Assembly (NCBI GenBank): GCA_041740995.1 | Contig: JBGSKY010000020.1 | Location: 1-18,459, forward strand | DNA: 18,459 bases | Direction of reading: 5' to 3' | Source: JBGSKY01 sp041740995 | GTDB taxonomy: Bacteria > Planctomycetota > Planctomycetia > Pirellulales > Pirellulaceae | Shown here: in pieces, positions 1-7,005 of the stretch | Layout of the letters: each line of letters begins with the position of its first letter | Position numbering within the stretch: the first letter of the stretch is position 1 | Notes under the pieces: generated by a model | Told to the model about the DNA's origin: nothing | The model's input: only the letters and a program-made list of their open reading frames with translations | Database searches by the model: none | Position numbers and translations under genes: made by a program

Positions 1-324
1 CTTGAACAACATCGAGTCCTCCGCCTTGGCCTCAATCACAATTCGATTGGCAATGCACTCGGCTGTAGTCGTTTTTCCCGTTCCAACGTCACCGTGGAAG
101 ATTATAAGAGGGTATTGGTCTGCAATAAGTGAGCAGATGGGAAGTACGCATCCGTGATATTTTCTACTCCACTTCGGTAACTCATCAAGTCGTAGAAGTA
201 ACTGCATTTGATTGTGGATGCGACTGTATCTGTCATAGAAACCAAGAAGCTTTTTCTCGCGTTCTGTTAGTGTCGAGTCAGGCAGCGGCTTTTCGTAATC
301 GAAGATCGAAGGTACGTTAGCCAT
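1..324 (-). CDS. cap6: TRIP13/Pch2-like AAA+ ATPase of type III CBASS (N-terminal part only)
   Basis: Reading leftward from ATG at 324-322 gives 108 open codons that run off the window edge. Residues 78-85 are a Walker A P-loop, GDVGTGKT, preceded by a hydrophobic beta strand (YPLIIF) and followed by TTAECIANRIV, as in TRIP13/Pch2 AAA+ proteins. The Walker B, sensor and C-terminal parts lie outside the window. In type III CBASS this ATPase remodels the HORMA protein and so switches the CD-NTase off; that role is known from the family and is not visible here. The start is fixed by a TGATG overlap with the HORMA stop codon, which implies translational coupling. The HORMA neighbour is what separates this from a generic AAA+ ATPase. 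Confidence 0.85.
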   Translation of the reverse strand, partial: MANVPSIFDYEKPLPDSTLTEREKKLLGFYDRYSRIHNQMQLLLRLDELPKWSRKYHGCVLPICSLIADQYPLIIFHGDVGTGKTTTAECIANRIVIEAKAEDSMLFK

Positions 325-815
325 CAGCTTAGATCTTCCCGGTCAAGACCATAACCGTTGCTCGCATACGATCGCGTAGCGTTTTTGGTAAGCGAAGCAT
401 GAGAGGTGTCTGCGGAGGAAGGTCCCCAACCGATTCTCAGCTTAGATTTGGCTGTTTCACGCGCTGACTCGACATATGAAGACGTATACCAAAGGAGAAT
501 CCTTAAATCAGCACCGTCGACTCGCGGCCACAATACACCGCCAGGGCGGGACGATGACAAGACACCAGTGCTTTCGTTAACATTGTAGATCGCTGCACGC
601 TTCTCAACGCCATTGCTCAATAGAGTTAGATCAATCTTGCTTAGATACCCTTTTTTGGCGAGATATTCGGCATCGTGAGCATAGTCGTCTGCCTTCGATC
701 GTGTGATGGCCCCAGTACTCTCGGCGATCATTAGTATATCGGCACGAAAACGACGAAAAACCGTCTCGATATCGGCAGTCGTAAAGGTGGCAGTGCTGGC
801 GTAAGTTGATGCCAT
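324..815 (-). CDS. cap7: bacterial HORMA-domain protein of type III CBASS
   Basis: This 163-residue protein resembles the bacterial HORMA family 1 found beside CD-NTases. Telling stretches are TADIETVFRRFRADI (about 13-27), AESTGAIT (31-38), AKKGYLSKIDLTLLSNGVE (53-71), SSRPGGVLWPRV (88-99) and a C-terminal tail ending ASNGYGLDRED. The tail corresponds to the mobile safety-belt region that closes around a peptide. In characterised systems the closed HORMA binds and activates the CD-NTase, and TRIP13 reopens it. ATG at 815-813 lies four bases past the CD-NTase stop, with a GAGG about 11 bases upstream inside the preceding gene. The 3' end overlaps the ATPase start by one base. Length is normal for the family and no defect is seen. 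Confidence 0.88.
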   Translation of the reverse strand: MASTYASTATFTTADIETVFRRFRADILMIAESTGAITRSKADDYAHDAEYLAKKGYLSKIDLTLLSNGVEKRAAIYNVNESTGVLSSSRPGGVLWPRVDGADLRILLWYTSSYVESARETAKSKLRIGWGPSSADTSHASLTKNATRSYASNGYGLDREDLS

Positions 816-819
816 TCAA

Positions 820-1755
820 TCAGTCCTCAATCTTGAAGCGCGGACCAAAGAGTTCTTTCCACAAGTCAATGTCGTCCTCGGTCGAAGCGTGATGGACGAG
901 TTCCCACGCATTGTTCGCCGCCGTGACGATCGCTTCACGCTCGTTTTCGGAGATTCGTGCTGCGGTATTGTTGTCATTATTTACTGGATCAATAATCACA
1001 ACGGGATCGGTGAATGTCGGAATAGTTCCCCTATTTTCAGGAAAACTCACGACAGTTTGTAGTTCTGATTGAGCGATGAAGAGAAAAAATGCTTGAAGGC
1101 GAAGTTCGATCTTCTCACAGGGGCCGTGTTTGTCTTGTAAATAAGCGAAGATGTTTTCGACGTGGAATGACTTCAATCCTGGAATTTCATTGTAGTTCTT
1201 CCACTTTTTTCCGAGCCTGACTAGCGTGCGAAAGTTTGCGTCCTTAACTTTTCGATTGCGGACGAATTGTATCTGGCAAGGAGCGCAGGTCTTGGTCTTG
1301 CCGCCGCTTGCATCAAACTGAAATCCGTAGCCATCCGGTCCACTTTCGACGACAGGCACGATGTCTACCGCAAGGCCGCTTCCTTTGAAGCGAACAGTTG
1401 CGGCTTTTTTCTGAATCTCAAAATCTTCAACGGCTTTGTTGGGATACACACCTACGAGCAGTTCGTAAATGTCCGCACTCAGGCTTTCAAACGAAGAGGA
1501 ATCAAGCTCCCGGCCAGATATGTAAAAAACGACATCAACGTCAACTGGGTCGTCAACGCTCTTACGCAGAATAGTGAATTTGGCAAAAGAACCCGCTTTT
1601 ACGACCCGAGTGATCTTTATTTTCGTCTTTTCTTTGACTGACCGAGAAAGCGTCGTGATAAGCCGGTCAACCTGCTCATGATATTTCGTTCGTGTAGCAG
1701 CTGGTAGGCGCAACACCTCACTATCGTAATACTTGAGCTTCGCGTTGCTGAGCAT
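820..1755 (-). CDS. CD-NTase (cGAS/DncV-like nucleotidyltransferase), CBASS signal synthase
   Basis: This 311-residue protein should make a cyclic oligonucleotide alarm signal from NTPs after phage infection. The nucleotidyltransferase core is visible: KAGSFAKFT with the GS pair at 55-56, the metal-binding DVD at 72-74 (PVDVDVVFYI), and the third acidic residue D131 in AVDIVPVV. The C-terminal helical region includes DPVNNDNNTAARIS (256-269), typical of the second domain of this superfamily. HORMA/TRIP13-linked enzymes belong to clades C and D; the clade, and so the product (often cyclic triadenylate in clade C), cannot be settled from sequence reading alone. Start: ATG at 1755-1753, with GGAAGAA a few bases upstream. 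It is the first gene of the operon and is followed after four bases by the HORMA gene. There is no signal peptide, so it is cytoplasmic. Confidence 0.9.
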   Translation of the reverse strand: MLSNAKLKYYDSEVLRLPAATRTKYHEQVDRLITTLSRSVKEKTKIKITRVVKAGSFAKFTILRKSVDDPVDVDVVFYISGRELDSSSFESLSADIYELLVGVYPNKAVEDFEIQKKAATVRFKGSGLAVDIVPVVESGPDGYGFQFDASGGKTKTCAPCQIQFVRNRKVKDANFRTLVRLGKKWKNYNEIPGLKSFHVENIFAYLQDKHGPCEKIELRLQAFFLFIAQSELQTVVSFPENRGTIPTFTDPVVIIDPVNNDNNTAARISENEREAIVTAANNAWELVHHASTEDDIDLWKELFGPRFKIED

Positions 1756-1831
1756 CGTAATTCTTCCGCGAAGTTAGGAAGCTAGTAGCAAATGCTTACT
1801 AAGAAGGTTGGGAGGTGCGCCGCTACTGTGC

Positions 1832-1859
1832 ATTTTCGAGAATTGCTATCAAAAGTCAA
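1832..1859 (-). promoter_or_regulatory. possible sigma-70-type promoter for the CBASS operon
   Basis: On the minus strand TTGACT (1859-1854) is followed after 16 bases by GAAAAT (1837-1832), which matches the -10 consensus at four of six positions. It lies about 77 bases before the CD-NTase ATG. This is only a consensus match, and planctomycete promoters are poorly defined. Confidence 0.22.
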
Positions 1860-1866
1860 TGCGGTA

Positions 1867-2010
1867 AAAATAGTTGCTCATTTAGCTGAGCCGATGAACG
1901 CTCAAGCCCGAGATTGAGCGAAGAATTACTGGGCCAGTCCTGACGGCAAGACGCCGTACCCGACATACTATCAGACGATCCTTTGCGACTCGGCCAATCT
2001 TGACGAATAG
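1867..2010 (+). pseudogene. possible gene relic (3' end of an unrecognised plus-strand gene)
   Basis: One frame open from 1867 to TAG at 2008-2010 reads through a single TGA (1915-1917). It gives protein-like text: HLAEPMNAQARD before the stop, and NYWASPDGKTPYPTYYQ then ILCDSANLDE after it. There is no ATG with a ribosome-binding site in a useful position. I do not recognise the family. It could be the 3' end of a decayed gene, or chance. Confidence 0.25.
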
Positions 2011-2020
2011 CGATTCGTCA
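2001..2020. repeat. 8-bp inverted repeat (hairpin)
   Basis: TGACGAAT (2001-2008) and ATTCGTCA (2013-2020) are perfect reverse complements around the loop AGCG. It overlaps the TAG that ends the relic at 1867-2010, which could suit a transcription terminator or a REP-like element. There is no following T-run on the plus strand. The TCTTGACGA just before and inside it resembles the core of the palindromes at 3885-3959 and 11148-11257, but I would not call it the same family. Confidence 0.45.
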
Positions 2021-2279
2021 GTCGGTGCTGCGGACATTCATTACTACTTTACAGTGTTGGTTTTTGGTGCGGTTGATGCATCAGCGTTCAACCATGCTTA
2101 GCTTGGTGATCGTGTTTAGTAATCGGACGAAGATATTGCTCAAGAAGTGCACGAAGCCCAGCCGCGGGATGATCATCAACGCCTGCGAAAGCTTCGTAAA
2201 GCGCAAAGCGCCAAAAACCAAATGACCGACTTCGATTGCTGTGTTAATTCAGGGTTCACGCAAAGATTCGCTGCAAGGT

Positions 2280-3734
2280 TTATTTCGACTTCGTTTCGTT
2301 CACAATCGCGGCGTAGGCGGGTTTGAGGTTGAGGTTGGAGTCGAGGATCAGTGGGTTCTGGCCGAAACGCCAGGTGCGGCGATCGCTGAGTCCCCAGAAG
2401 GTGACGCGCTCGATCGACTCTTTGTGCTTGCGGAAGATCGCGAAGAGCTTGGCGTAGTCCTCGGCCTGAGCGTTGAGGTCCGCTACCGAAGGTGGTTCGC
2501 TGCGGCCACCGCGTCGTCGACCGAATCCGCCGCCGAACTGTCCGCCAGAAGCTCCGCGAATCGTGACGTCTAGTTCGGTGATGCTGACCTTTAACCCTAA
2601 CGAAGCATAATCCGCGATCGCTTTGTCGATCGCTTCAAATGGTACGCGACCGGTGGTCCAGTGGCCTTGGATTCCCACGGCATTGATCGGCGCGCCGTCG
2701 GCAATCAATCGCTTGAGTAAGACCATCGAGCTTTCATGCTTCGGACCCGTTTCGATGCTGTAGTCGTTGTAATACAAAATCGCGTCGGGGTCCGCTTCGT
2801 GAGCGAACTTGAAGGCCATGGTCAAGAATTCTGGACCAAGCGCCTGAAGCCATTTGGATTTGCGGAGATTTTCTGTCTTGCTGGTCTCACTGTCTCCGTC
2901 ATCATTGATCGCTTCGTTGACGACATCCCAGCTGACGATCTTTCCTTTGTATCGACCGACCAACGTATCGATATGGTTCTTCAATCGCTGCGTCACAACT
3001 TCTCGATCGCCATCGCGAAAGAACCAGTCGCCGGTCTGGGCATGCCACACAAGCGTATGGCCGTGGACCGTCATCTTGTTTCCCTGGGCCCATTCAACCA
3101 GCGCATCTGCCGGTTCGTATCGCCAAGTGTTTTCGTCCGGGTGAATGCGTTCAGGCTTCATACAATTTTCAGGAGTAACCGCGTTGAAATGTTCATCCGC
3201 GATTTGCAGTTCTTGTTCCGAATAGCGGGCGGGAAAATCGCCTGCGGTTCCGATCCGAAAAATATCTTTGAAGACGTCTTTGATGATCGCATCAACATGG
3301 ACTTCGACGACCGGCGCGGTCGACTGCGGTGTCATCGGTTCGATCTTGGGAAGCTCACGCGTGGCTTCGGATTCCTGGGTACCAAATTCGCCGATTTTGC
3401 GAGTGAGCTTGATCTCTTTTTCGCCAAGCGTCCCCGCGAATTCGATGCGAAACTCGCGATCGCCAAAATTTCGTTTCTCGACGAATTGCAGCGAGTCGCC
3501 ATCCAGCTTCGTTTCTTCGAATTCGATGTCACGCTTTTCGTCGGCCGACTCGACGACTGCCTTCGCAATCAGATTGCCATCCTTGGTCTGGAAATCGAAA
3601 TGGTAGGTCTGCACACCGCCGGGTGTTTCGAAGAGTGCATGCCACTTTCCGGCTATTTCCTCGGCGGTCGCAGGCAATGCGAACGAGAGTAGACCAACGA
3701 CGGACGGCAGGAACAATTTGGTGGAGATTCTCAT
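2280..3734 (-). CDS. secreted GH10 endo-1,4-beta-xylanase with N-terminal accessory module
   Basis: It hydrolyses internal beta-1,4 bonds of xylan outside the cytoplasm. I chose ATG at 3734-3732, not the upstream in-frame codon at 3797, because the shorter protein (484 aa) begins directly with a Sec signal peptide (MRISTKLFLPSVVGLLSFALPATAEE). Residues about 27-129 are an accessory module ending LTRKIGEFGTQE, shared with two other proteins of this locus. The GH10 catalytic domain follows, with HFNAVTPENCMKPE, HGHTLVWHAQ, the acid/base Glu274 in WDVVNEAIN and the nucleophile Glu387 in SITELDVT. Right after the nucleophile there is an unusual Gly/Arg-rich insertion (GGQFGGGFGRRRGGR), followed by the usual VTFWGLSDRRTW. 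It is the last gene of the cluster. Both catalytic glutamates are present, so it is probably active. Confidence 0.93.
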   Translation of the reverse strand: MRISTKLFLPSVVGLLSFALPATAEEIAGKWHALFETPGGVQTYHFDFQTKDGNLIAKAVVESADEKRDIEFEETKLDGDSLQFVEKRNFGDREFRIEFAGTLGEKEIKLTRKIGEFGTQESEATRELPKIEPMTPQSTAPVVEVHVDAIIKDVFKDIFRIGTAGDFPARYSEQELQIADEHFNAVTPENCMKPERIHPDENTWRYEPADALVEWAQGNKMTVHGHTLVWHAQTGDWFFRDGDREVVTQRLKNHIDTLVGRYKGKIVSWDVVNEAINDDGDSETSKTENLRKSKWLQALGPEFLTMAFKFAHEADPDAILYYNDYSIETGPKHESSMVLLKRLIADGAPINAVGIQGHWTTGRVPFEAIDKAIADYASLGLKVSITELDVTIRGASGGQFGGGFGRRRGGRSEPPSVADLNAQAEDYAKLFAIFRKHKESIERVTFWGLSDRRTWRFGQNPLILDSNLNLKPAYAAIVNETKSK

Positions 3735-3852
3735 GATCAATTCTCTTTTGGTATTAGTCGCGTTCGGTCGAGAGCATTCAAACTCAGGTCCGGTCATTCA
3801 CATTGCAAATATCAGCCGAAACGCGTTCGCGCGTCCGGTGCGTGGTAAACCG

Positions 3853-3866
3853 TGGGCTAATGCCCA
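3853..3866. repeat. short hairpin TGGGC-TAAT-GCCCA
   Basis: Five-base perfect stem with a four-base loop in the spacer upstream of the xylanase, just before the REP-like copies. Role unknown. Confidence 0.4.
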
Positions 3867-3884
3867 TTGCCGCAATTTTAAGCC

Positions 3885-3911
3885 GTAGCGAAAGTAGTCA
3901 AGACTTTCGGC
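3885..3911 (+). repeat. REP-like palindrome, copy 1
   Basis: Begins GTAGC and ends CGGC, with a 7-bp stem CGAAAGT (3889-3895) / ACTTTCG (3903-3909). Same layout and near-identical bases as the copy at 11148-11174. Confidence 0.65.
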
Positions 3912-3932
3912 CACGTACTCCTCTCAGGGATC

Positions 3933-3959
3933 GCCGAAACTCTTGACGAGTTTGGCTAC
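3933..3959 (-). repeat. REP-like palindrome, copy 2 (inverted)
   Basis: Reverse orientation relative to copy 1. Stem CGAAACTC (3935-3942), loop TTGAC, then GAGTTTGG with one mismatch. The 27 bases are the reverse complement of the copy at 11148-11174 except at one position. Confidence 0.7.
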
Positions 3960-3987
3960 CCTGGTTCAGTTATGCTGGAACTTAAAA

Positions 3988-6318
3988 TTACTTCGCTGCA
4001 GAAGCTTCTTTTCCTAGCAACGACAGCATCGTCTCGCCGTATCGTTTGCCGAACTCCCTTGAGCCTTCCGGATTGAAATGCAATTTGTCATCGGTCTTGC
4101 AACCGGCTGAGGAAATCACATGAGCATTGGCAATCGTTTTGGGAAGTCCATCCAGAATCGTATTGAAGCCAGCACATTGGCCTTGCTGGTCGGCGTTCAC
4201 CAACTCACCAGCAAGCAGCGGCACATCTTCGGGATTCAAATTCAGGTCCTTCATCAGATTGTTATAAACCGTCTTCACTTTGTTCGGCCAATCCTTGTCG
4301 CCGCCATTGGATTCGCCCTGGTGTAAAAGAATCCCCTTGATCACACCGTGCTTCTGTGCCTCCTTGCCCATGCTCACGAGGTATTCGTATGGATTGTCGT
4401 TGTAACGATTGACGATGCTCTTCATCCAGTCGCGTTCATTTTGAATGTAGGACTGAAATGTATCTTTATCAAACAATTCGATCTTGCATCCAGGCACGGA
4501 AACCTTGACCACGCCGACACGCACGTTCTCTGGAAGACCAGCAACCAACGACTTGCCAAAGCCATCAACCATACAAATGCCTCGTCCACGAGCAGACAAT
4601 GGCGGAACAGCGGTGTACCAGTTGTTCTTTTCCCATCCGCGATCGGTATTGTCGAAATCGGCCAAGACTAAGAAACGATCGTCGACCATTCGATCGGCGT
4701 CATTCATTTTTCCGCCGCTATCCATGTTCGACTGGCCAAAGCAAAGATAGATATGGAAGTTCGGATCGACTCCGGCTTTCATCGAGACAGCGGTCTGTTT
4801 GATCTGCGAGCTTCCGGCGTCGTCCTTTCCGCCTGTCGCCGTCGCAGCGGCCTCCATCTGCTTCTTGAGACTTACTCGCGTTGCGACCGCTTCTTCAGTA
4901 GCGAACTCGCCAACCTTGCGTGTGAAAGCGATCGTGTCGCCGGTGATTTTCCCGCTGTAATCGATCCGCATTTCGTTGCCGCCCAAGCTCAGCGCCTCCC
5001 AAAAGGAAACGGAATCGCCGTCGCGTTTGATATCTCGCAGTTCGACTTGTCGCGAGTTCCCACCCACTTCTGCTTGGCCGCTACCGGTTGTGTTTTTTGC
5101 ATCGCCATCGAACGTGAAAGCGTATTTTTGGACGCCGATCCGTGTGTTGAAGTCGACGTTCCAGGCACCGATGAATTTATCCTCAGGTGCAAAAAGCAAC
5201 GGAGCGAACTCTAAAAGGCTGCGACGCCATGTTTGCCATTCGTGAGCTGTTTCGGGCGAAAGGTAGTAATGGCTGTTGATGCCAGCTTCCTTCAATCCCT
5301 TCGTCGCAGCCTCGGGATCGCCACCTCGTCGTGGTCGATCGCCGCCGCCGACTTCCTTGCTGCCGTAACTGACGAAGACAAGTTTGACTTTGTCCTTAAA
5401 TCCTTCGGTCTTCTCAACGTCTTCTTTCGAAATCGTCGCACCGCTAAACAATCCGATGTGTGAGAACTTGTCTAGGTTTTTAAGCGTGATTGTTTTGGTT
5501 TCCATACTACCCATCGACAGACCAGCCATCGCTCGGTTGGGTTGATCGGTGAGCGTTCGGAAGTTGGAATCGACGTAAGGAATCAGCTCTTTGACAAGCA
5601 CCGTTTCAAAACCGCTGATGTCAAAGTTCGCCATTCCGCCTGGTCGAACCTCGTTGGTCATTCCGTATGTCATCACGATGATGAACGGCTTGACCTTCTT
5701 GTCGGCAATCAAATTGTCGACGATCAGACCGGCGTGCCCTTGGACGCTCCAGCCATATTCGTTCTCGCCCCAACCATGTTGCAGATAGAGAACTGGGTAA
5801 CGAGTTTCCTGCTCTTTGTCATATTCAGGCGGCGTGTAAACAAAGGCTCGGCGATTCGTCTTGGTGCTCTCCGAATAGAAAAGGACTTCACGCATCTGTC
5901 CATGCGGAACATTTTTGACTGCGTAAAAATCTTTGTCATTGGCCGGTATTTCAACGCCGCTTCCCCAACGCATCGCACCGAAATAGTACTTGCTGTTCGG
6001 GTCGGGCACTTTGGCGCCATCGATGATCAATTCGTAGTAGTGGAATCCTTCATCTAGCTTGCGAGTGTAGCCCGTCCAGTTGCCGTCAGCATCTTTGACG
6101 AATTCGCTGCTATCCCGAAACGTGCACGACACGTTCTTCGCGTCAGGAGCATTGACGCGAAATCTGATGCGACCCTCGGAGTTGACTTGCGGGTACTCTT
6201 TGCCATCTTGGTTCGTGACAGCTGGTTTCCAATCGTCGACTGGAGCGGCATCTTGTGCCATGCAAAACTGACCAAGCAGCATCAAGCTACTCAGACAAAT
6301 GGACAATCGTCGGAACAT
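3988..6318 (-). CDS. secreted bifunctional esterase: CE1-like (PF00756) plus CE6/SASA-type SGNH acetylesterase
   Basis: This 776-residue protein (from ATG 6318) probably removes acetyl and/or feruloyl groups from xylan. ATG 6318 is preferred over the in-frame ATG at 6336 because AAGGGA (6330-6325) precedes it at good spacing and the signal peptide (MFRRLSICLSSLMLLGQFCMAQ) follows. Numbering from the 6336 ATG, the order is: an E-set/CBM48-like N-domain (about 50-125); an esterase domain (about 145-385) with nucleophile Ser274 in AGLSMGS and His365 in TAHEW; the shared module (about 388-490, FTRKVGEFATEE); and an SGNH/CE6-type domain (about 525-775) with Ser536 in FGQSNMDSG, HQGESN (672-677) and the Asp750/His753 pair in DDKLHF. 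At the usual acid position of the first esterase I see SYGSKEVGGGD, with no obvious Asp, so Glu328 or Asp333 may serve. The order and pairing with a GH10 xylanase favour acetylxylan or feruloyl esterase activity. Confidence 0.87.
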   Translation of the reverse strand: MFRRLSICLSSLMLLGQFCMAQDAAPVDDWKPAVTNQDGKEYPQVNSEGRIRFRVNAPDAKNVSCTFRDSSEFVKDADGNWTGYTRKLDEGFHYYELIIDGAKVPDPNSKYYFGAMRWGSGVEIPANDKDFYAVKNVPHGQMREVLFYSESTKTNRRAFVYTPPEYDKEQETRYPVLYLQHGWGENEYGWSVQGHAGLIVDNLIADKKVKPFIIVMTYGMTNEVRPGGMANFDISGFETVLVKELIPYVDSNFRTLTDQPNRAMAGLSMGSMETKTITLKNLDKFSHIGLFSGATISKEDVEKTEGFKDKVKLVFVSYGSKEVGGGDRPRRGGDPEAATKGLKEAGINSHYYLSPETAHEWQTWRRSLLEFAPLLFAPEDKFIGAWNVDFNTRIGVQKYAFTFDGDAKNTTGSGQAEVGGNSRQVELRDIKRDGDSVSFWEALSLGGNEMRIDYSGKITGDTIAFTRKVGEFATEEAVATRVSLKKQMEAAATATGGKDDAGSSQIKQTAVSMKAGVDPNFHIYLCFGQSNMDSGGKMNDADRMVDDRFLVLADFDNTDRGWEKNNWYTAVPPLSARGRGICMVDGFGKSLVAGLPENVRVGVVKVSVPGCKIELFDKDTFQSYIQNERDWMKSIVNRYNDNPYEYLVSMGKEAQKHGVIKGILLHQGESNGGDKDWPNKVKTVYNNLMKDLNLNPEDVPLLAGELVNADQQGQCAGFNTILDGLPKTIANAHVISSAGCKTDDKLHFNPEGSREFGKRYGETMLSLLGKEASAAK

Positions 6319-6402
6319 AGTTTTTCCCTTAATCATGGAAGAGGTTTAGAGACAATCGGGACTAGCGGACTTGCTTGAAAAGGAGTTGTATATCGATTCG
6401 GA

Positions 6403-7005
6403 TCATGGCTTACTGCCGGAGAGATTCACAGGTTGTATGTCGTCGACGTAATTCCAGGTCAACTTATCGACAGCAACGAAACCACCCGGCTTCGCGCCGC
6501 TGATGACCAAGTTTGAAATACCTTCGGCGGAGACAGTAAGCTCAAAAAAAGGAACGAGTTCCTCGGGGCTCTTTCGCACCGGCACATGATCCAAACTATC
6601 TTTTGTGAGTAGGTTGCCTTCGGCGTCAAATGCTTCGACTAACGCAGAACTGGTTGTTGATCCCCAAAGAATTAGTTCAGCTTTGTTCACCGGCCGCGGG
6701 AAGGTGACGCGAAAGGGTATCGCTTCATTCGCAATCGCGTTGACAATCCCCTTTCGATCAGTACCCAAGTGCGGGAAGAACATAATCCGTCCTTTGGCTT
6801 TACTCTTCTCCGGTTCATGTGCTGGTGTGAATATAACGTCTTTCTCGGACCAGGTTAGCATTGGCTTTCCAATCTCCGCCGATTCAAAATCAATGACGTT
6901 GTCCTGCGCCGATGCAAATGGAACTGCAACAAACAAAAACGTTGCGATCGCATAAACCAAAGCGACCGTGGACTTACTTGAAGACTGAAAGGCTTCGGTA
7001 TGCAT
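6403..7005 (-). CDS. small secreted protein of unknown function
   Basis: A 200-residue protein with an N-terminal signal peptide (hydrophobic stretch VALVYAIATFLFVAVPFASAQ) and a mature part starting DNVIDFES. The mature part looks like an all-beta domain (IPFRVTFPRPVNKAELILWG, VEAFDAEGNLLTKD, FFELTVSAEGISNLVISGA), reminiscent of carbohydrate- or surface-binding beta-sandwiches that begin with an xDFE motif. I cannot name a family or find catalytic residues. No PEP-CTERM or other C-terminal anchor is seen. The start is ATG at 7005-7003; a TTG precedes it directly, but the ATG forms a TGATG overlap with the DUF1552 stop, so the two are translationally coupled. It may be an accessory or binding partner of the DUF1552/DUF1592 proteins. 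Confidence 0.75.
   Translation of the reverse strand: MHTEAFQSSSKSTVALVYAIATFLFVAVPFASAQDNVIDFESAEIGKPMLTWSEKDVIFTPAHEPEKSKAKGRIMFFPHLGTDRKGIVNAIANEAIPFRVTFPRPVNKAELILWGSTTSSALVEAFDAEGNLLTKDSLDHVPVRKSPEELVPFFELTVSAEGISNLVISGAKPGGFVAVDKLTWNYVDDIQPVNLSGSKP

Larger units (their letters stand above)
1756..2279. other. 524-base spacer without an intact gene; decayed relics
   Basis: This gap separates the CBASS start from the xylanase stop. I find no complete gene with a plausible start. It does contain protein-like stretches lacking starts: a plus-strand frame at 1867-2010 with an internal stop; a plus-strand frame from 2123 beginning DEDIAQEVHEAQPRDD; and a minus-strand frame ending in TGA at 2088-2090 that reads ALYEAFAGVDDHP. 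The last two overlap, so at most one is real. An 8-bp hairpin sits at 2001-2020. The picture fits a junction between a defence operon and the metabolic locus where older genes have decayed, but this is inference. Confidence 0.5.
3735..3987. other. 253-base spacer before the xylanase, with hairpins and REP-like repeats
   Basis: No gene is visible. The spacer contains a TGGGC-TAAT-GCCCA hairpin (3853-3866) and two oppositely oriented copies of the palindromic repeat described separately (3885-3911 and 3933-3959). It lies 3' of the double esterase and 5' of the xylanase, so it could act as a terminator or attenuator or in mRNA processing, and may hold a xylanase promoter. I find no convincing promoter hexamers. 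Confidence 0.6.

Noticed and set aside
129..320. 63-codon plus-strand ORF
   Set aside because: Antisense to the N-terminal part of the TRIP13-like ATPase, which has a P-loop and a coupled start.
1267..1641. 124-codon plus-strand ORF
   Set aside because: Antisense to the CD-NTase active-site region; no support as protein.
2025..2225. 66-codon plus-strand ORF in the spacer
   Set aside because: Basic, low-quality translation without a ribosome-binding site; two other frames in the same place look at least as protein-like.
2736..3692. 318-codon plus-strand ORF
   Set aside because: It lies wholly antisense to the GH10 xylanase, whose catalytic motifs are unambiguous; the plus-strand translation resembles no protein.
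3734..3797. Upstream in-frame start of the xylanase
   Set aside because: It would place 21 polar residues before a clear signal peptide; the ATG at 3734 fits better.
5542..6057. 171-codon plus-strand ORF
   Set aside because: Antisense shadow of the esterase domain of the double esterase.
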